64,000 bases of DNA. Source: Rostratula benghalensis. Lineage: Eukaryota > Chordata > Aves > Charadriiformes > Rostratulidae. Below the pieces are notes generated by a model, which saw only the letters and a list, made by a program, of their open reading frames with translations, ran no database searches and was not told the origin of the DNA. Location: NCBI GenBank assembly GCA_013399305.1, contig VXAI01000025.1, forward strand, positions 3,967,212-4,031,211, given 5' to 3'. Below, piece by piece: positions 1-12,576 of the stretch; the stretch's first letter is position 1; every line of letters starts with the position of its first letter. The translations under genes and the position numbers were made by a program.

Positions 1-1200
1 CAGCATATCTAGACTTAATTTTTAAATGTATTTTAAAGCAAGTTTTCAAAAACCTCAGGTTAGTATTTTCCATATTGCCACTATATGAGAACCCAGCATC
101 CCATAGTCTGTAGAACTCCCATTAAGTTCAGAGGGAGATTGATGTTTAAGTGAGAGTTGGATGTGTCCAAAGGATCGCCTTCAATGATATGATTGTGCCT
201 ATTCCTCTATTTTTTTTCACAGAGTAGATGCCTTTCACAATTAAATGCTTGTTTTGAAACTCTTTTAGGCAGCTCTATAGTCCAGGTAAAACCTGGAGTA
301 TTTATAATACTTAGATAAAGCTAAAAGAAGACTCACACAATGTTGAAAATCATTAAAGTCCTGAAGTTTTGACAATTTTAACAAACTCCAATTGTCTAAT
401 ATCACCTGCTCCATTTCTGGAGACTTTTCTTTTAGACACACTGGGGAAACCAGCAGCGTTTCACTTCAGTAACTCTGAAAAATTTAGTTTATTTTCCTAG
501 GAAAAATTTAACAGCTTGAAAGTGTGCTCTGCATCCACACAGAAAACTGAGGTTATAAACCAGTTTTAATCAACATGATATAAGGTACCTACATCACTGC
601 ACCCTGTGATTAGGGGAGGTGATTAGACTCTAAACTATATGGTCAGAATGTGAACTGGGTTTGTAAGGCAATAGAGATATTTGCTGCCCTGTGGCGATTA
701 CAGGGCTGTAACCCAGGTTTACATGGTTTGCTTCTCAAAAAAAGTCAAATTAGAAATCTGTTGTTAAATTGTATATCCCAAGCAGATATGTATCATTTAT
801 TCAATAATCTTTAGAAGGTAAAAATTTTTCATTTCCATCTAGAAAATGCAAGATCCGATTTCAACTGATGATGAACTCCTGACTCTTTTCAGCTGAAAAA
901 ATGAAAACAGAAAAGTTTATCCTGTTTTGCTTGATTTCCATTTTTTCCTACAGCATCTGTCTGTATAGACATATTCAAGGATTTTTTAGTCTTCTAATGC
1001 TTACTATTAGACTGAGAGGTTCACTGTTCATTCTCCATTTCAGACGTACGTCCCTTTGTCAGCATTTTGTGCCATTGCTTCGCGTGGTAAAACAACCAGT
1101 GTCAGTTAGAGGCATAACTGGTTGAGCAGAACTTCGAACCTTCTTCTTTCACAGTTAGCTGCTTAAATCATATTGTTAAGCAGGGTTTAAACTTAATTAG
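1..1200. other. Non-coding stretch, nothing recognised
   Basis: AT-rich sequence without recognisable exons, repeats or RNA genes. The only open frame of note (901-1125, +) is short, lacks family resemblance and has no convincing splice context. Confidence 0.6.
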
Positions 1201-1420
1201 ATTAAGCCAAATCCACGGTCAGCTGGGTTTGTTTGGGACAATGGGGACACCTGCTGGCCAGGGAGCCGAACGGCCCTGCGGCCCGCGGGGTCCCAGGACC
1301 CAGAACACCGCCCCGGTTCGGTGGTCGGGAGAGCAGGGGACACTGAAACGGGCACTGCTGCCCCTCCGTGCCCACCACACCTTCGTGCTCACCAAGTGGC
1401 GGGGGGGGAGAAGGAAATAA
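1201..1420. promoter_or_regulatory. GC-rich block with two CTCF-like motifs
   Basis: An abrupt GC-rich patch in an AT-rich surround, with a cluster of CpGs near 1265-1330. Two matches to the CTCF core consensus CCASYAGRKGGCRS are visible. One is on the minus strand at 1244-1257 (12 of 14 positions) and one on the plus strand at 1389-1402 (12 of 14). Overlapping short open frames on both strands show no protein-family similarity. It could be an insulator or enhancer, a very small CpG island, or an unrecognised first exon. Confidence 0.35.
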
Positions 1421-4400
1421 GTTCTGTGCATTTTCCAACTGAAAAGGGCAGTATTTTCCACTGCTTCTCAAAAAGTGTAGGGCAAGACTTGCCTTGCAGT
1501 GACAATGGTAACACCGCAGTTTACTGATGGTGCCTTCCTTCCCGCAGGCCATTATTACCTACAATAACGTAAGCCAAGAGGCAGATTTGAAGGAGAAAGC
1601 AACAGGTCTATAACCTCTGTCCTGGTCACTCACAGGTCCATGCACTATTGCCTTCACCTCTGCTGCCATGTGCAGTCCTGGTCATACAATGTGGTCACAG
1701 AGGTGCACAGACTCCATCGTTCACGGTGTAACCAGACTGTCCTGTTGTTAATAAAACAGGGACTCAATTCTCACATCTCCTACTGCAAATAGAAAATACC
1801 CTAACAGAATTATAAGCAAAAATTCTTGGTGGCCACCTGTAATATAATATTGAAACTCCTCTCAGTTTGCCTAAGTTGGCAAAGCTTGCTGGGAGCTCAG
1901 GAGAATCCTAAATTGTGCTACCAGAAAGTCAGCCACAGATGTAAAACACTGCTGTGAAAATATATCTGGGTTTGGGATGACTGTCCAGTAGCTGTTGAGC
2001 ACAGCTGTGGCCATGCCTGGCTCTCTGTGCTGAACAGAATGAAAAGGCATAAGCTCAGGAGAACTGGAAATGCGTTATTTTTACTGTAGTTTATCAATAC
2101 CTTTCTGTTTGAAGAGTTTAGAATGAAGACAACAGGAAAGAATATGACTGTCATCTTTGTACACAAACATTCTATCTCTTGCCATGTAAGTTACAAACCC
2201 ACTCTGGTCTTGATTTTAGAATTGCTAGGCAAATCACTAATTCAAAATAATAATACAAACATCAGAAAAGGTACCTGAGCAAGACTGCATGAAAAAACCC
2301 CAAATTCAGCAAGAAATGTCACTGTTGGCATAAGGAATTGGCCAATACTGTATTCAGGGACAAAAAAATTAAATCTATCAAGCCAAAGCCTCACAACTTC
2401 CAAACAAAATAGGCTCATTAGAAGAAGACAAAGCATGAAGAGAACTGTCCAGAACAGTAACAGCACCCAGAGATCCATCAGGGACTGTGAAAGAGATAAG
2501 ACACAAGGGTCAGAAGAAGCTCATTCACATTACACCCTCTCTGAGGAGCTCAACAGCTTATTCTTAAAAAGCAGCCATGAATACCCTTCATCTTTTTCAA
2601 GGGGTTCCAGTATAGAATTTACTCTTGTTACCAGTAGCAAGAGCAATCAAAAAAGAAAAAAAGGCGATATGTTTACTCTGTTTGCCTTTTGGATACGATA
2701 GCACATAACATTTTTGACTTGCTATATTATATCATAATTTTCCTCTTGACTTCAGCTGTCAACATGTCAGACCGCTCTGATCCCCTTTCAAGCTTTCACG
2801 GGAAAAGCCCCCCAGGAGATTAATTCTTTTCATTCATCGGTTTTCTACTTTAAAGTCTTCCGTGCCTTGAGGGGAGGAGAGCAAACACTAGAGGGTCAGT
2901 AGGGGGTTAAACATTCTTTGACCATATGAAACAAATGTGCAGGCCTACCAGTTGTCATAGGCTGGTGGTGGGGAAAATTGATTAGCAAATGAAAGAGAGA
3001 AAATAGCTTACTAATTCTGCACTTTTATCTGTCAAAGTTCAGCACTTTAAGCTACATGCTTTCTCATAAAACACTTCTATGAGCTTTTCTGGTTTTAGCT
3101 GCTTTGATACGCTTTCCACCAGTGCTTTGATTTTCAGCAAAGTGATTTCCACCTAAGTGAAAAATCTATCCGTATGTAGAAGCAGCAGGTGTTTGTTAGT
3201 ATTTTCCATGCCTTGACCTGCTGGATAGTTTTCTTTTGACGTTCATAGTATAAATGCTTAGAAGTCTGATGCCTCTTGCAGTGTTTAGCACTTGGAAGGG
3301 AAAAAGGAAGCAGGATCCAGGCGTTTTTACGGTTAAAATGTTAAGGTTTAGGAAAACACGTCAAAATATTCTAACAGCATAAATCCTATCCCAAAATCCT
3401 CTGCAAGTTTGACTTTGTGTGTGAAAGTTTTCACACAGCTTCTTTGGGAAATGTAAACAAGCTACAGTAGCTCAGAGCAAGAAAACTCAAGGGAATATCT
3501 TTTACTGGCATTACATTAAGAGCATTTTCTTTCCAGATGACTGCAAATGATAACAGTCTGTATTTGGTTTGAACTCTTGTACCAACCAAACGGCTTTTTT
3601 CAACTTAGTGAGATTGAAGTCATCGCTAAAAATGGGCACCATTAGGGAGTCCAGCTTCATGCAGGTTTCCACTTGACTTCCGTGGGACTCGGGTTTAGAT
3701 AAGAGCTTTCCTGTGATCTAAAGACTCTTCAAACTCTGTCTTGAAACATATTGATCTTAGAGATATGTTCAGTGCATGACAACTGAACATCCATTTCAAA
3801 ATGGAATCTACTCAAAGTTTTGAAATATTGTACATCAATCAAGTTGACACTAAAACAAAGAAGTGAAAGTGAAAAAAGAAAAGGTAGTAAATTGAAAATA
3901 CAGATAACAGACTGCACGCATCAAACTTTTTTCCTCACACTTTTTTTCCTACTGTACCCAAACAGTAACTCAGTATAAATACAGTTATGTGCCTTTTGGG
4001 CTGTCTTTGGCCCTTTTTATGCTCATCTGGCATCATCTAAGTGATCTTGGAGTGTAAACTGTTGGGAGAGACAGTATCACTTTAGTTCCCAGTCCACCTA
4101 AGGAGTTGTTTAAGGAACTTAAGCACCCAAAATCACTGTTACGCAGGTAGTAAGATTCTCAAAAGTGTCCAGGTTCCTCCTTTTCACTATGAATTAGATG
4201 TCATGGACATTTTCTAAAATCCTAGTAACTCTGTAACATCAACTTTCAGTGCTTTAAAAGCTGGACCTTCAAAATCAGACCATTAAATAACTGTGGGGGT
4301 TTTTTTAATGTTGTCTTCTGAATCCCCAGGTCTAAGACATAAGACCTAAGCTGTGGGTCCATACCTGGACCAACATGGTATTGTATGGAATGATATTACA

Positions 4401-7400
4401 TTTTACATCTGATTCTATCCTCCAAAGTCTTATCCTGCATAAAAGGAATGAAATGCCATGAGTGAGACTCCGAATGCCTCATGTGGAAGGACCCTACTCT
4501 GTTAGGAAGGGACAGTTATTTGGTAGCCATCCAATAGCACTGTCCTGAGCAGAAGTATGAATGGGCAAGCACGCCGGGAACATTACACTTTAGCCCCTGT
4601 GGTTCCAGCATTCAGCACATGCCCTCAGCAGAAGGGAGCTCTGTCTTTAACTTACCCTCCCACAGACAGAATCTGTGAACTTTGCCCAGAGACTCCCACC
4701 TGAGGTGCATCTGCTCTGTTCCAAGCTGCTGTCAGCTGAATTTGTCCCTGCCTAGTTTTATAAAAGCATTCGTCTGTTATCACCGTTTCCCTTTTGATGT
4801 ATGTTTTAAATGAGCCATTTCTGGTGTTTTGTGTGAACTTGCAAAACAAGAAATTCTTGAACCAAACTGTGTAAACATTTCATACATGTGTAACTGGCAA
4901 GACAACGATTATAGTAAGTGCTGCACTAGCTATCTGTATGGCAATAGGGACTTTTTTGAATACATAGCATTTGTGATAATGACAATCACCTGGATACACT
5001 AGTTCACTCTTTGTATGGAAAACCACTCAAGAATGCCAGGAAAAGATATTCTAAAAGAACAAAATGATGTACCTCAATCACATGTGCATAATCCATGGAT
5101 CCATACAATATTTTTTTTCCTAAGCCTGCAGCTGAACTCAGAAGTATTAGAGTAAGAATACAATCATAGATACAAGCATAACTTAGTAGGGTAATAAATG
5201 AAATGGAACAGTTAGAGAGTAAACTATGGTCTATGAGCCAAATCAGCCCCACAGAACAAATTGTCTGACCTTAGGCGCTACTCTTCCTGACAGCACATTA
5301 GATATAAGAAAGAAGTGGCTTCCAGCCAGTGTTAGACAGGGTCTAACAGGTCCTTGTCAATTTTGTAACTGAGTTGCAAGCATCCTCTATTATACAATGG
5401 ACAACATACATTCAAGCAACAGGCACAGGCATATGCACAAGATTACAGACAATCAGGAACACAGCGGTCGCTTGCTCACATGTGAGATGCACGTCCTGCC
5501 TTGCACAGGGAACGGCTCCCAGCTGGTGACCCTCAGTGTTTCTCTGTTGCCTATGTTGGCGTGGTACACACTACATTATCAAATGAAAAATAGAGTTCTG
5601 ATGACTGACACTTGTAAAACATGTTGTTTTGCTCCTTGCTGTCTTCATCTGAGACTGGTGCACAGCAGTGAGGGTGCTCCTGACTGGCCTAGTCTAAATA
5701 TGCAGCATGAACACAGTCTAGGAATATATGAAAGCACATTAGTTAGCATTTAACATAATTCATACAATGCATCCTTGTTTTGCTTCACTCTGGCACCTTA
5801 CTTTCACCTTTTCCTGCTGGTCCAGTTGATTAATAATAAGTACTACCCATGGAGAGGGAAGTTTTACTTTGAGATGCTGCTGGAATTGCCTCACACTTCA
5901 ACCCAAGAAGGGTGGTGAAATATGGCAGCTCACACCAGGCTGTGGGACTTAAGAAAATAAATATCTTTAACCTTACAGTGGTTGAGGCATTCCTGCTAAT
6001 TATTCTGAAGATGCCAGAAGAATTCTTGTTTGTTTATTTGTTTCAACAGTATTCCAAAATAAAACTCCTACGACAATGCCAAACACATTGAATTAGAGTT
6101 AACCAAGGCTAAACACAGCTCAGCCATTGTGAGAATTTACATGTTCTGAAGTAATTTCAAAGTCCCAAATATATTTGAATGTATACTTAATTGTAAGCAA
6201 ATAGGTAGTTTAATGGATTTCAAAGCTTGGATGTACACTCCACTGAGGTTTCACTTGTCAGGTGAACCCTGGTTTTATTTACAGAGAAGGAAGTGAATTT
6301 ATAACTTTGGTTATTTTGCACAACAGAAGAAATAATCCCAAAATTTTCAAGTGGGTGCACAACAGTAGCGGTATAATTTTCTAATTACTATCTTTGTAGA
6401 AACACATATGCTGTATACCACTAAGAGCTAAATATAAACAAACAAAGTACACTCATTTAACTGTCAGTACAGCACATACAGGCATGTGGAAATGCAATAG
6501 GCATTCAGCCCCCAGGCGAGCACAGCAAGCTCTATGGACAGCTTTGGCACAATCACTGTAGCTTTTTTTTTTTTTTTTTTGTACCATCTCGTGGGTTATA
6601 ATTAAAATTGCAGCACCATGATGGCAATACTGTTAAAATAATGCTTTTAGGACAGAAGTATGATGCTCTGTTCTGATTAGAAGCCCACCAAAAATGGGCC
6701 CAAAAAACTTTATTCTGTCCTTAGCAAATCCTTAAAATTCCAAGAAAGTTCAACTTGGCTAAATCTTTATCTCTGAGGAAGTCTGTGTTTTTTGAATTCA
6801 AGTATTCATCTGTGTATATCCATGTAAGTCAGAAGCCCTCTGTACTCTCATGCACTTCAAGCCTTAGAGGCTGTCTGTCAGATTATGTTTTTACTTATAA
6901 GGACTCCTGGACAGGAAAGAAAGATGGAGATTCATTTCTTGTTTGGAATAAATGATGAGCTAACCATTGTCAAAAACCTCCTGGCTCCTTCTGGGCAGAA
7001 AGGTTTGCAAGTAGATGTTTTAGTGTATTTTTAGATTCTGTTTGAACAGCTGACAAAGACAAAATAATTGATAGCAGATGCAAAGTTAGAGGCAGAACTG
7101 AAAGAATCAGCACACATCTGGAAAACTTCTTATGGGGAGTTGGAGAAGGATGGGCAAAATAGATAGAGTTTGATACCTAGGCCTCAGTTTCACATGTATT
7201 TGATTCTTACATGACTCGACCTTAGACTACTTTTATTTCCATTTAACTTCATATGGAGAGCCAGAACTGGGATATTTGGTTCTGGAGGACTAATCCTGGT
7301 TTGTTAAAAGGCTAAAATTCAAAGCCTTGAATCACTGCTTTAAGAAAAGCAGAGATTTTACATATGTGGACACTAGACATGTAAGGATTTTTTTTGGAAT

Positions 7401-10400
7401 TTAAGAGCAGGTCAGACTGAGTGACACAAGCTATATCAAGTGACCTCTCCTGTTATGAAGTGTACATGTAGAAGACATGTTCAAGACAGACGGACTTCAT
7501 TTACATGAGATGTTCAAATGAAATTACTGTGGTTACTTTTAGTCTTGGGAAATTCCTCTTGTGCTGTAAACATTCATAGAGGAATATTCATACAGTGATC
7601 TTCAGTTTTAATATATTTTCTGGCAGATCATAAATGAAATATATACTGCCTAAACATGTATAGGTTTTTAATAGCAGAAGAGCCTATACAGATTGCCTAC
7701 AGCTGTCCTAACCACATGAAACAATTGAACAAGCTCCAGTAACCTTATTTTGCTGTAAATTCATTCATCAAATGTTAGATGTTAGGCCACAGAAAAATAA
7801 TGAACAGTTTGGCTGCAGGACTTTGTCTGTTGGTAAAGTTTTTACTCTCTGCAGCAATACAATCCTTCCTATAGGATGTATACAAGGAAGTATTAAAGAT
7901 TTGTTTACTTGTGCTGCTATTGAATTTCACAAATGAAGATCACGTTAGGAACAGACTGCTCAAGAAAATGCCTTTCTGTGGATTGATTTTCCAGTCTTCA
8001 TTTAATCAAATTATAAGATCAATCAGAGCAGGTATTAGCAAGTATATTGTCTACGCATAGGAATTGACATTCTCATCCATAACTGATAAATTAACATCTT
8101 GCTTTCTTTGGGACTGATTTTATGTAAGCTTAATCTATGCAAGAATTTTAACTGTCTTTCTATAGAACTCTCCTATTTGTGTTAATTATTAAAAAAGTGA
8201 TTACTGAGTCTCAGACTTGAACACATTTCCAGCCAGTCAACATTTCCAGAGTCTCAAGTCAAAACCAAGAATAAAATGAAAGCCAAATTTATTCTGATGT
8301 AATTCAAATGGAGGGTAAGTCTGGTCTCAAGATTCCAGATCATGGTTTGTGCAAGTCTGGAACTGTCCCAACTTCTTTCTACTGACATTTGCTTCTAATG
8401 TGAAGCAAGATGATGGGTGGCTCTGAGTGCCACCTTTTTCACAAAGTCTTGGGAGCCATCCTTAATATTTGCCAAACATGTCAAAGTCTTTCAGGGACAG
8501 GTGGAATGAAATTCCATATTATTCTAGATTACTTTTCACACTGACTTGCACAGACAATATATAAGGCAAAGAATACATTGGTTTACTCTGGGTTTGATTT
8601 GCCATTTTTTCACAAAGCTAATTCTATTATTGTCAAGTATCACACTAATTTAACATTCACACCAGTGAGAAATTGTTATAATAACATGGGTTTCACCTGA
8701 ATGAAGTTGTTATAATGGACTGGTGAAGTTACAGAAACACAGATACTGGGAAATAAGCACAACCTATATATGCAGACCTTCGTATTTTTATGTTTGTTTT
8801 ATAAGTTTGAAATTAAAAATCAACAGGAAATCTTTCCTATGTGATTTTGAGCCTGCTGTTACGTATATACATGTTTGATGAATGGTTAAAAAGTTACCCT
8901 AGCATTGCCTTTGAGCCACTCAAAAAATTCACCCCCCAAAATCCAAAACGTACTAAGATGTAAAATGAAAGTGGGTTGTGAACACACCCATGCTGCAGAG
9001 CACAAAATACCAAAGCAGCACACTTGTTCTAGACTCCCAGGACATTGTGAGCATGTTTTCTAACTGCTGTAACAGGAAAGTGTCAGTTCACCATGTTACA
9101 TGTCTTTATAACTCACATGAAAAAAGCTAGCTAGCTTTCAACCATTTCTTAACCATTTTAACTATTTATAATATCCCAGTTTAAAACTCTTCTGATACAA
9201 CTAATTAAAGATAGATCATAAATTGTACATTTTGTACAGTGACAAAAAAATAAGTCTATCAAAAATGGGAGATTTGGCACGTAATAATTCCTCATCATAT
9301 AGACTCGGGGTAAAACATTTGGGGATTCTTAAATTGAAAAGAATTCTAGAACAGATACAGGAGGGAAGGTTTGGAGGATGCCGAACTATGGAAACCTTCA
9401 ACAAAGGGAAACCTCTCCTCTTGGCTTTCTGTGTAAACCCACATAATATGCAAAAGTTCAGGCCAAAAGTTGTCAGCTCTCTTTCATTTTACCATTAACT
9501 TAGGCTGGCATTTTAAAATGTTTGCTTTTTCCAAAGTATCCTTGCTATTCTTAAGTTCTTGATGTTTGCTCTTGCAAAAGGCAATTATATCTCAGAGACA
9601 GCTTCAGAAACAAGTCCTGTTCAGAGCTGAAAATGGGCATTAAAGAGTTCACATAAATATAATTTCCCTCCTGGAATAAAGATGGCATAGCCAAAACTTG
9701 CAGAAGAGACAAAGGACAAGTTCTGAGAGGGGACACACTGATTTTAAAGCTCAAACTATCTCTCACTAGAATACATTTTGTGCAGCCCCTTATCAGCTGT
9801 TCTACGTATCACTAGGCCTACAGAGAGCACAGATTCAGTCTAAGAATAAAGAATATACCTGTTACTTAATGCCTGCTACTGCCTACTCTGAGAAAGGACA
9901 CTGATCTGAAAGCTCAACCTTATCCTTAAGAGAATATTCTTAATTAATTAGGCAGGAGCTTTCCTACGGTGGCTACAGGTAAATTGGGTAACTGCTAAAA
10001 CCCCCCAAACTTTAAAAAGTTACAGATCGAACAATACATTGTAACTGTTTGTATTAACAGATAAAAGGACTTAATTCCGGAAATTCCTTTGGCTTACTCT
10101 CCCTACATTCATGTTCTCACCACACCAATAAATTTCACTGTGTCCCTTATAGCAAGTCACTTACACTTTGCACACCTGTGTCCCCATGTTACAACCAAAG
10201 TGGCTAGGCAGAACCAAAAACCCACAGATTTTTAAAAGTAAACAAAAACTGTTGAAAAGTGCTTTGAAATCTGAGAATTGGAAAAGGAAAGCAAATATAT
10301 ATGGGCCTCATAACGTTCTGGCTCTCAAAGACTTTGAAAATCTGGAATACATCTTAGCATCACATGTCATATCTAGAAGAGGTGTAGGACAGCCAGGGTT

Positions 10401-12410
10401 TACATTTGCCCTAGGCAGGAAAATTACTGAAGTGATTATATTCCAAATATTATCATAACAAGGTATCTGGAAATTACAATTCTTCGTAAGTCAATCAACA
10501 TTCATGAATGTGAAAACTAGGTAAGATCCCATTCTACAATTTTCATGCATAGCAAACTGAAAAGGCTTGACTCCTTGTGATAGCATCTTCTAGCCAGTAA
10601 AGCTTAAAAAAATCAGACTTTTGGTACGTTTTTTCCAGTCTGAAAAATGTCAGTGGGAGGGGCTGGGGCTTTTTTCCCATTTTCTCAGCATTCGGTTGCC
10701 ATTGCAGTGGGGGAAAAAATCTTGTGTGTTAGACATAGCTTTATCACAGCATGTACATGAGCCTGAAATACTGCTGTTGTGGAGTGCAGTGATGACTACA
10801 AGTGCTTGGAATAAGCCACTACTCATCAACTGATTTTTACAAACAGACTGTGTACTCCTAGTCATCCCCAGCGGTAAAGTAAAACTCGATAGCTTAAAGC
10901 ACTTTAGCTTACAAACTCATTACATTTTGGTAACTTGATTGGTTGTGAACATCTACACACATTCTATGTCTCATTTTCAAATATATCCTGCAGACAATTT
11001 TCAGTAGTGGTTAGGCACTTGGGGAGGCAAGTGGAAACCAAATGGGATCTCAAATACATGTAAGCAGAATGAATGTGCCATTAAAATTGAGCATAGGCAC
11101 ACTCAAAAAATTTCACTGTCTACACCTAAAAACGTCTGTAGGTGTCTCTATTTGGACATAGGCTCCTAGTCTAAATGAGTTAGTCCCATTAGCTGGACAA
11201 ACACACAGTGAATGTGTCAGGGTAAAAGCAGAACTAAGGATCAACCACAAACCAGTGGCATTTTTCAATGTGAAAGTCTGGGTAGCAAGAGAGAAGTGAG
11301 TAAAAATTCATTTCAGATAAGTTCCTACTTCTGTTATTTAGCACAGGAAAAGTTAATAGACATTAACCAGAACTCTTTGCTCAGGTAAGCAGTCTGCATC
11401 ATGTAAACAGTCCTGCTGAATTATCTATTAGCAAACTAAGTTATTTCTTTACCCACTTAACTGGTTTAGTATTGCCAAACAGGCCTGCAGGTATCGCACC
11501 CTTGTTTATATGGTGAGATTGCTCTACTCGGAGGGTTCTCATTTACGTTCTGTCCCAGTTTGCTCACCCAGCTCTGATGTGCACTTTGTCCTGCATCCCC
11601 ATTTTCAGTCAGACTTTATCCATTAATCTACCTCAAGAAAATCAGAATGATCTTAAGAATATGAGAACTACAAAGATATTTTTTAATTCTCCAATTTGAC
11701 ACAAGGAATACCAACGAACTGCATGAATAGATTAATTGTGATCAATTTACTTGTAAAGAAACATATTGCTTAATAAGAGAACGATCTCGTTCTTCTCCTC
11801 TCCCTACTGCACTGAAAGTATGCCCCAACTGTTTTACACAACATGAACTACTTCTCAGTGCTTTTTCCTGTCATCTTACAGAGAAGCAATGCACACCCAA
11901 ACCACAGAGATTTGTGTGAGTAGTTTCTGCCTCTTTCAAAGCCTATGTACACACTGCTAGTCTGATATAGTAAAAAAGCAAACAAAAGATACATGATTTA
12001 CAGCTGGGAGGGTATTTTAGCGTTTTAAAGTGCTAGAAAAAAGGGAGCGAACCAGGGGGAAGAAAAAGCAGCAGAACTAATAAAATATCACTGATTTTAT
12101 TTTAAACTGACTCATTCAAAGAATCTCCCCTTTCAAAATTGTTTTGCAGTCAACAATAGTGAACACAAAAATCAAAGTAGACAGGAAATTGTAATGTCCT
12201 GACCCATTGGCCTTTGAAGAAAATGGAAATTAAGCCCCACAAGACTGAAGAAATAAAGGAAGGCGGGTGGGAGAAAGTCCAAAATGTGTATTCCTGGATC
12301 TCCTATCTGAAATCCAGAGAATGCATTCCAGCAATAATTCATAATTCCTGAAGACCACTTTATCTCTATATTGCTCTTCCTAAAAGCATAGCAAAAAGTC
12401 CAGGGTTTCA
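1421..12410. other. Long non-coding stretch
   Basis: About 11 kb of AT-rich DNA. No open frame resembles a known protein family and no splice-bounded conserved exon was recognised. It contains an 18-base T run at 6563-6580. Short degenerate repeats may be present, but none could be assigned to a family by eye. Confidence 0.6.
6563..6580. repeat. Poly-T tract (18 nt)
   Basis: Uninterrupted run of 18 T, read directly. It could be the tail of a minus-strand retroposed sequence or a simple homopolymer; no flanking duplication was recognised. Confidence 0.85.
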
Positions 12411-12423
12411 CACACCACTCCAT

Positions 12424-12576
12424 CATGTGTTTCACTCCTGCTGTGTATAACACACTGCTAAAACATAGTACAGAAGAAGAAAGCCAGAGATTACTTCAGC
12501 CTTCATGTGTTTCATTCCTCTACTGCATAACAGGCTCCTAGAGTATTTCACAGGAAGAGAAAGCCAGAATGGCAGA
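12424..12576. repeat. Diverged tandem duplication, period about 80 bp
   Basis: Two neighbouring segments share the landmarks CATGTGTTTCA[C/T]TCCT, TATAACA or CATAACA, and AAAGCCAGA in the same order. The first copy starts at 12424 and the second at 12504, giving a period of 80 bp. The copies differ at many positions, so the duplication is not recent. No third copy is clear. Confidence 0.6.
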
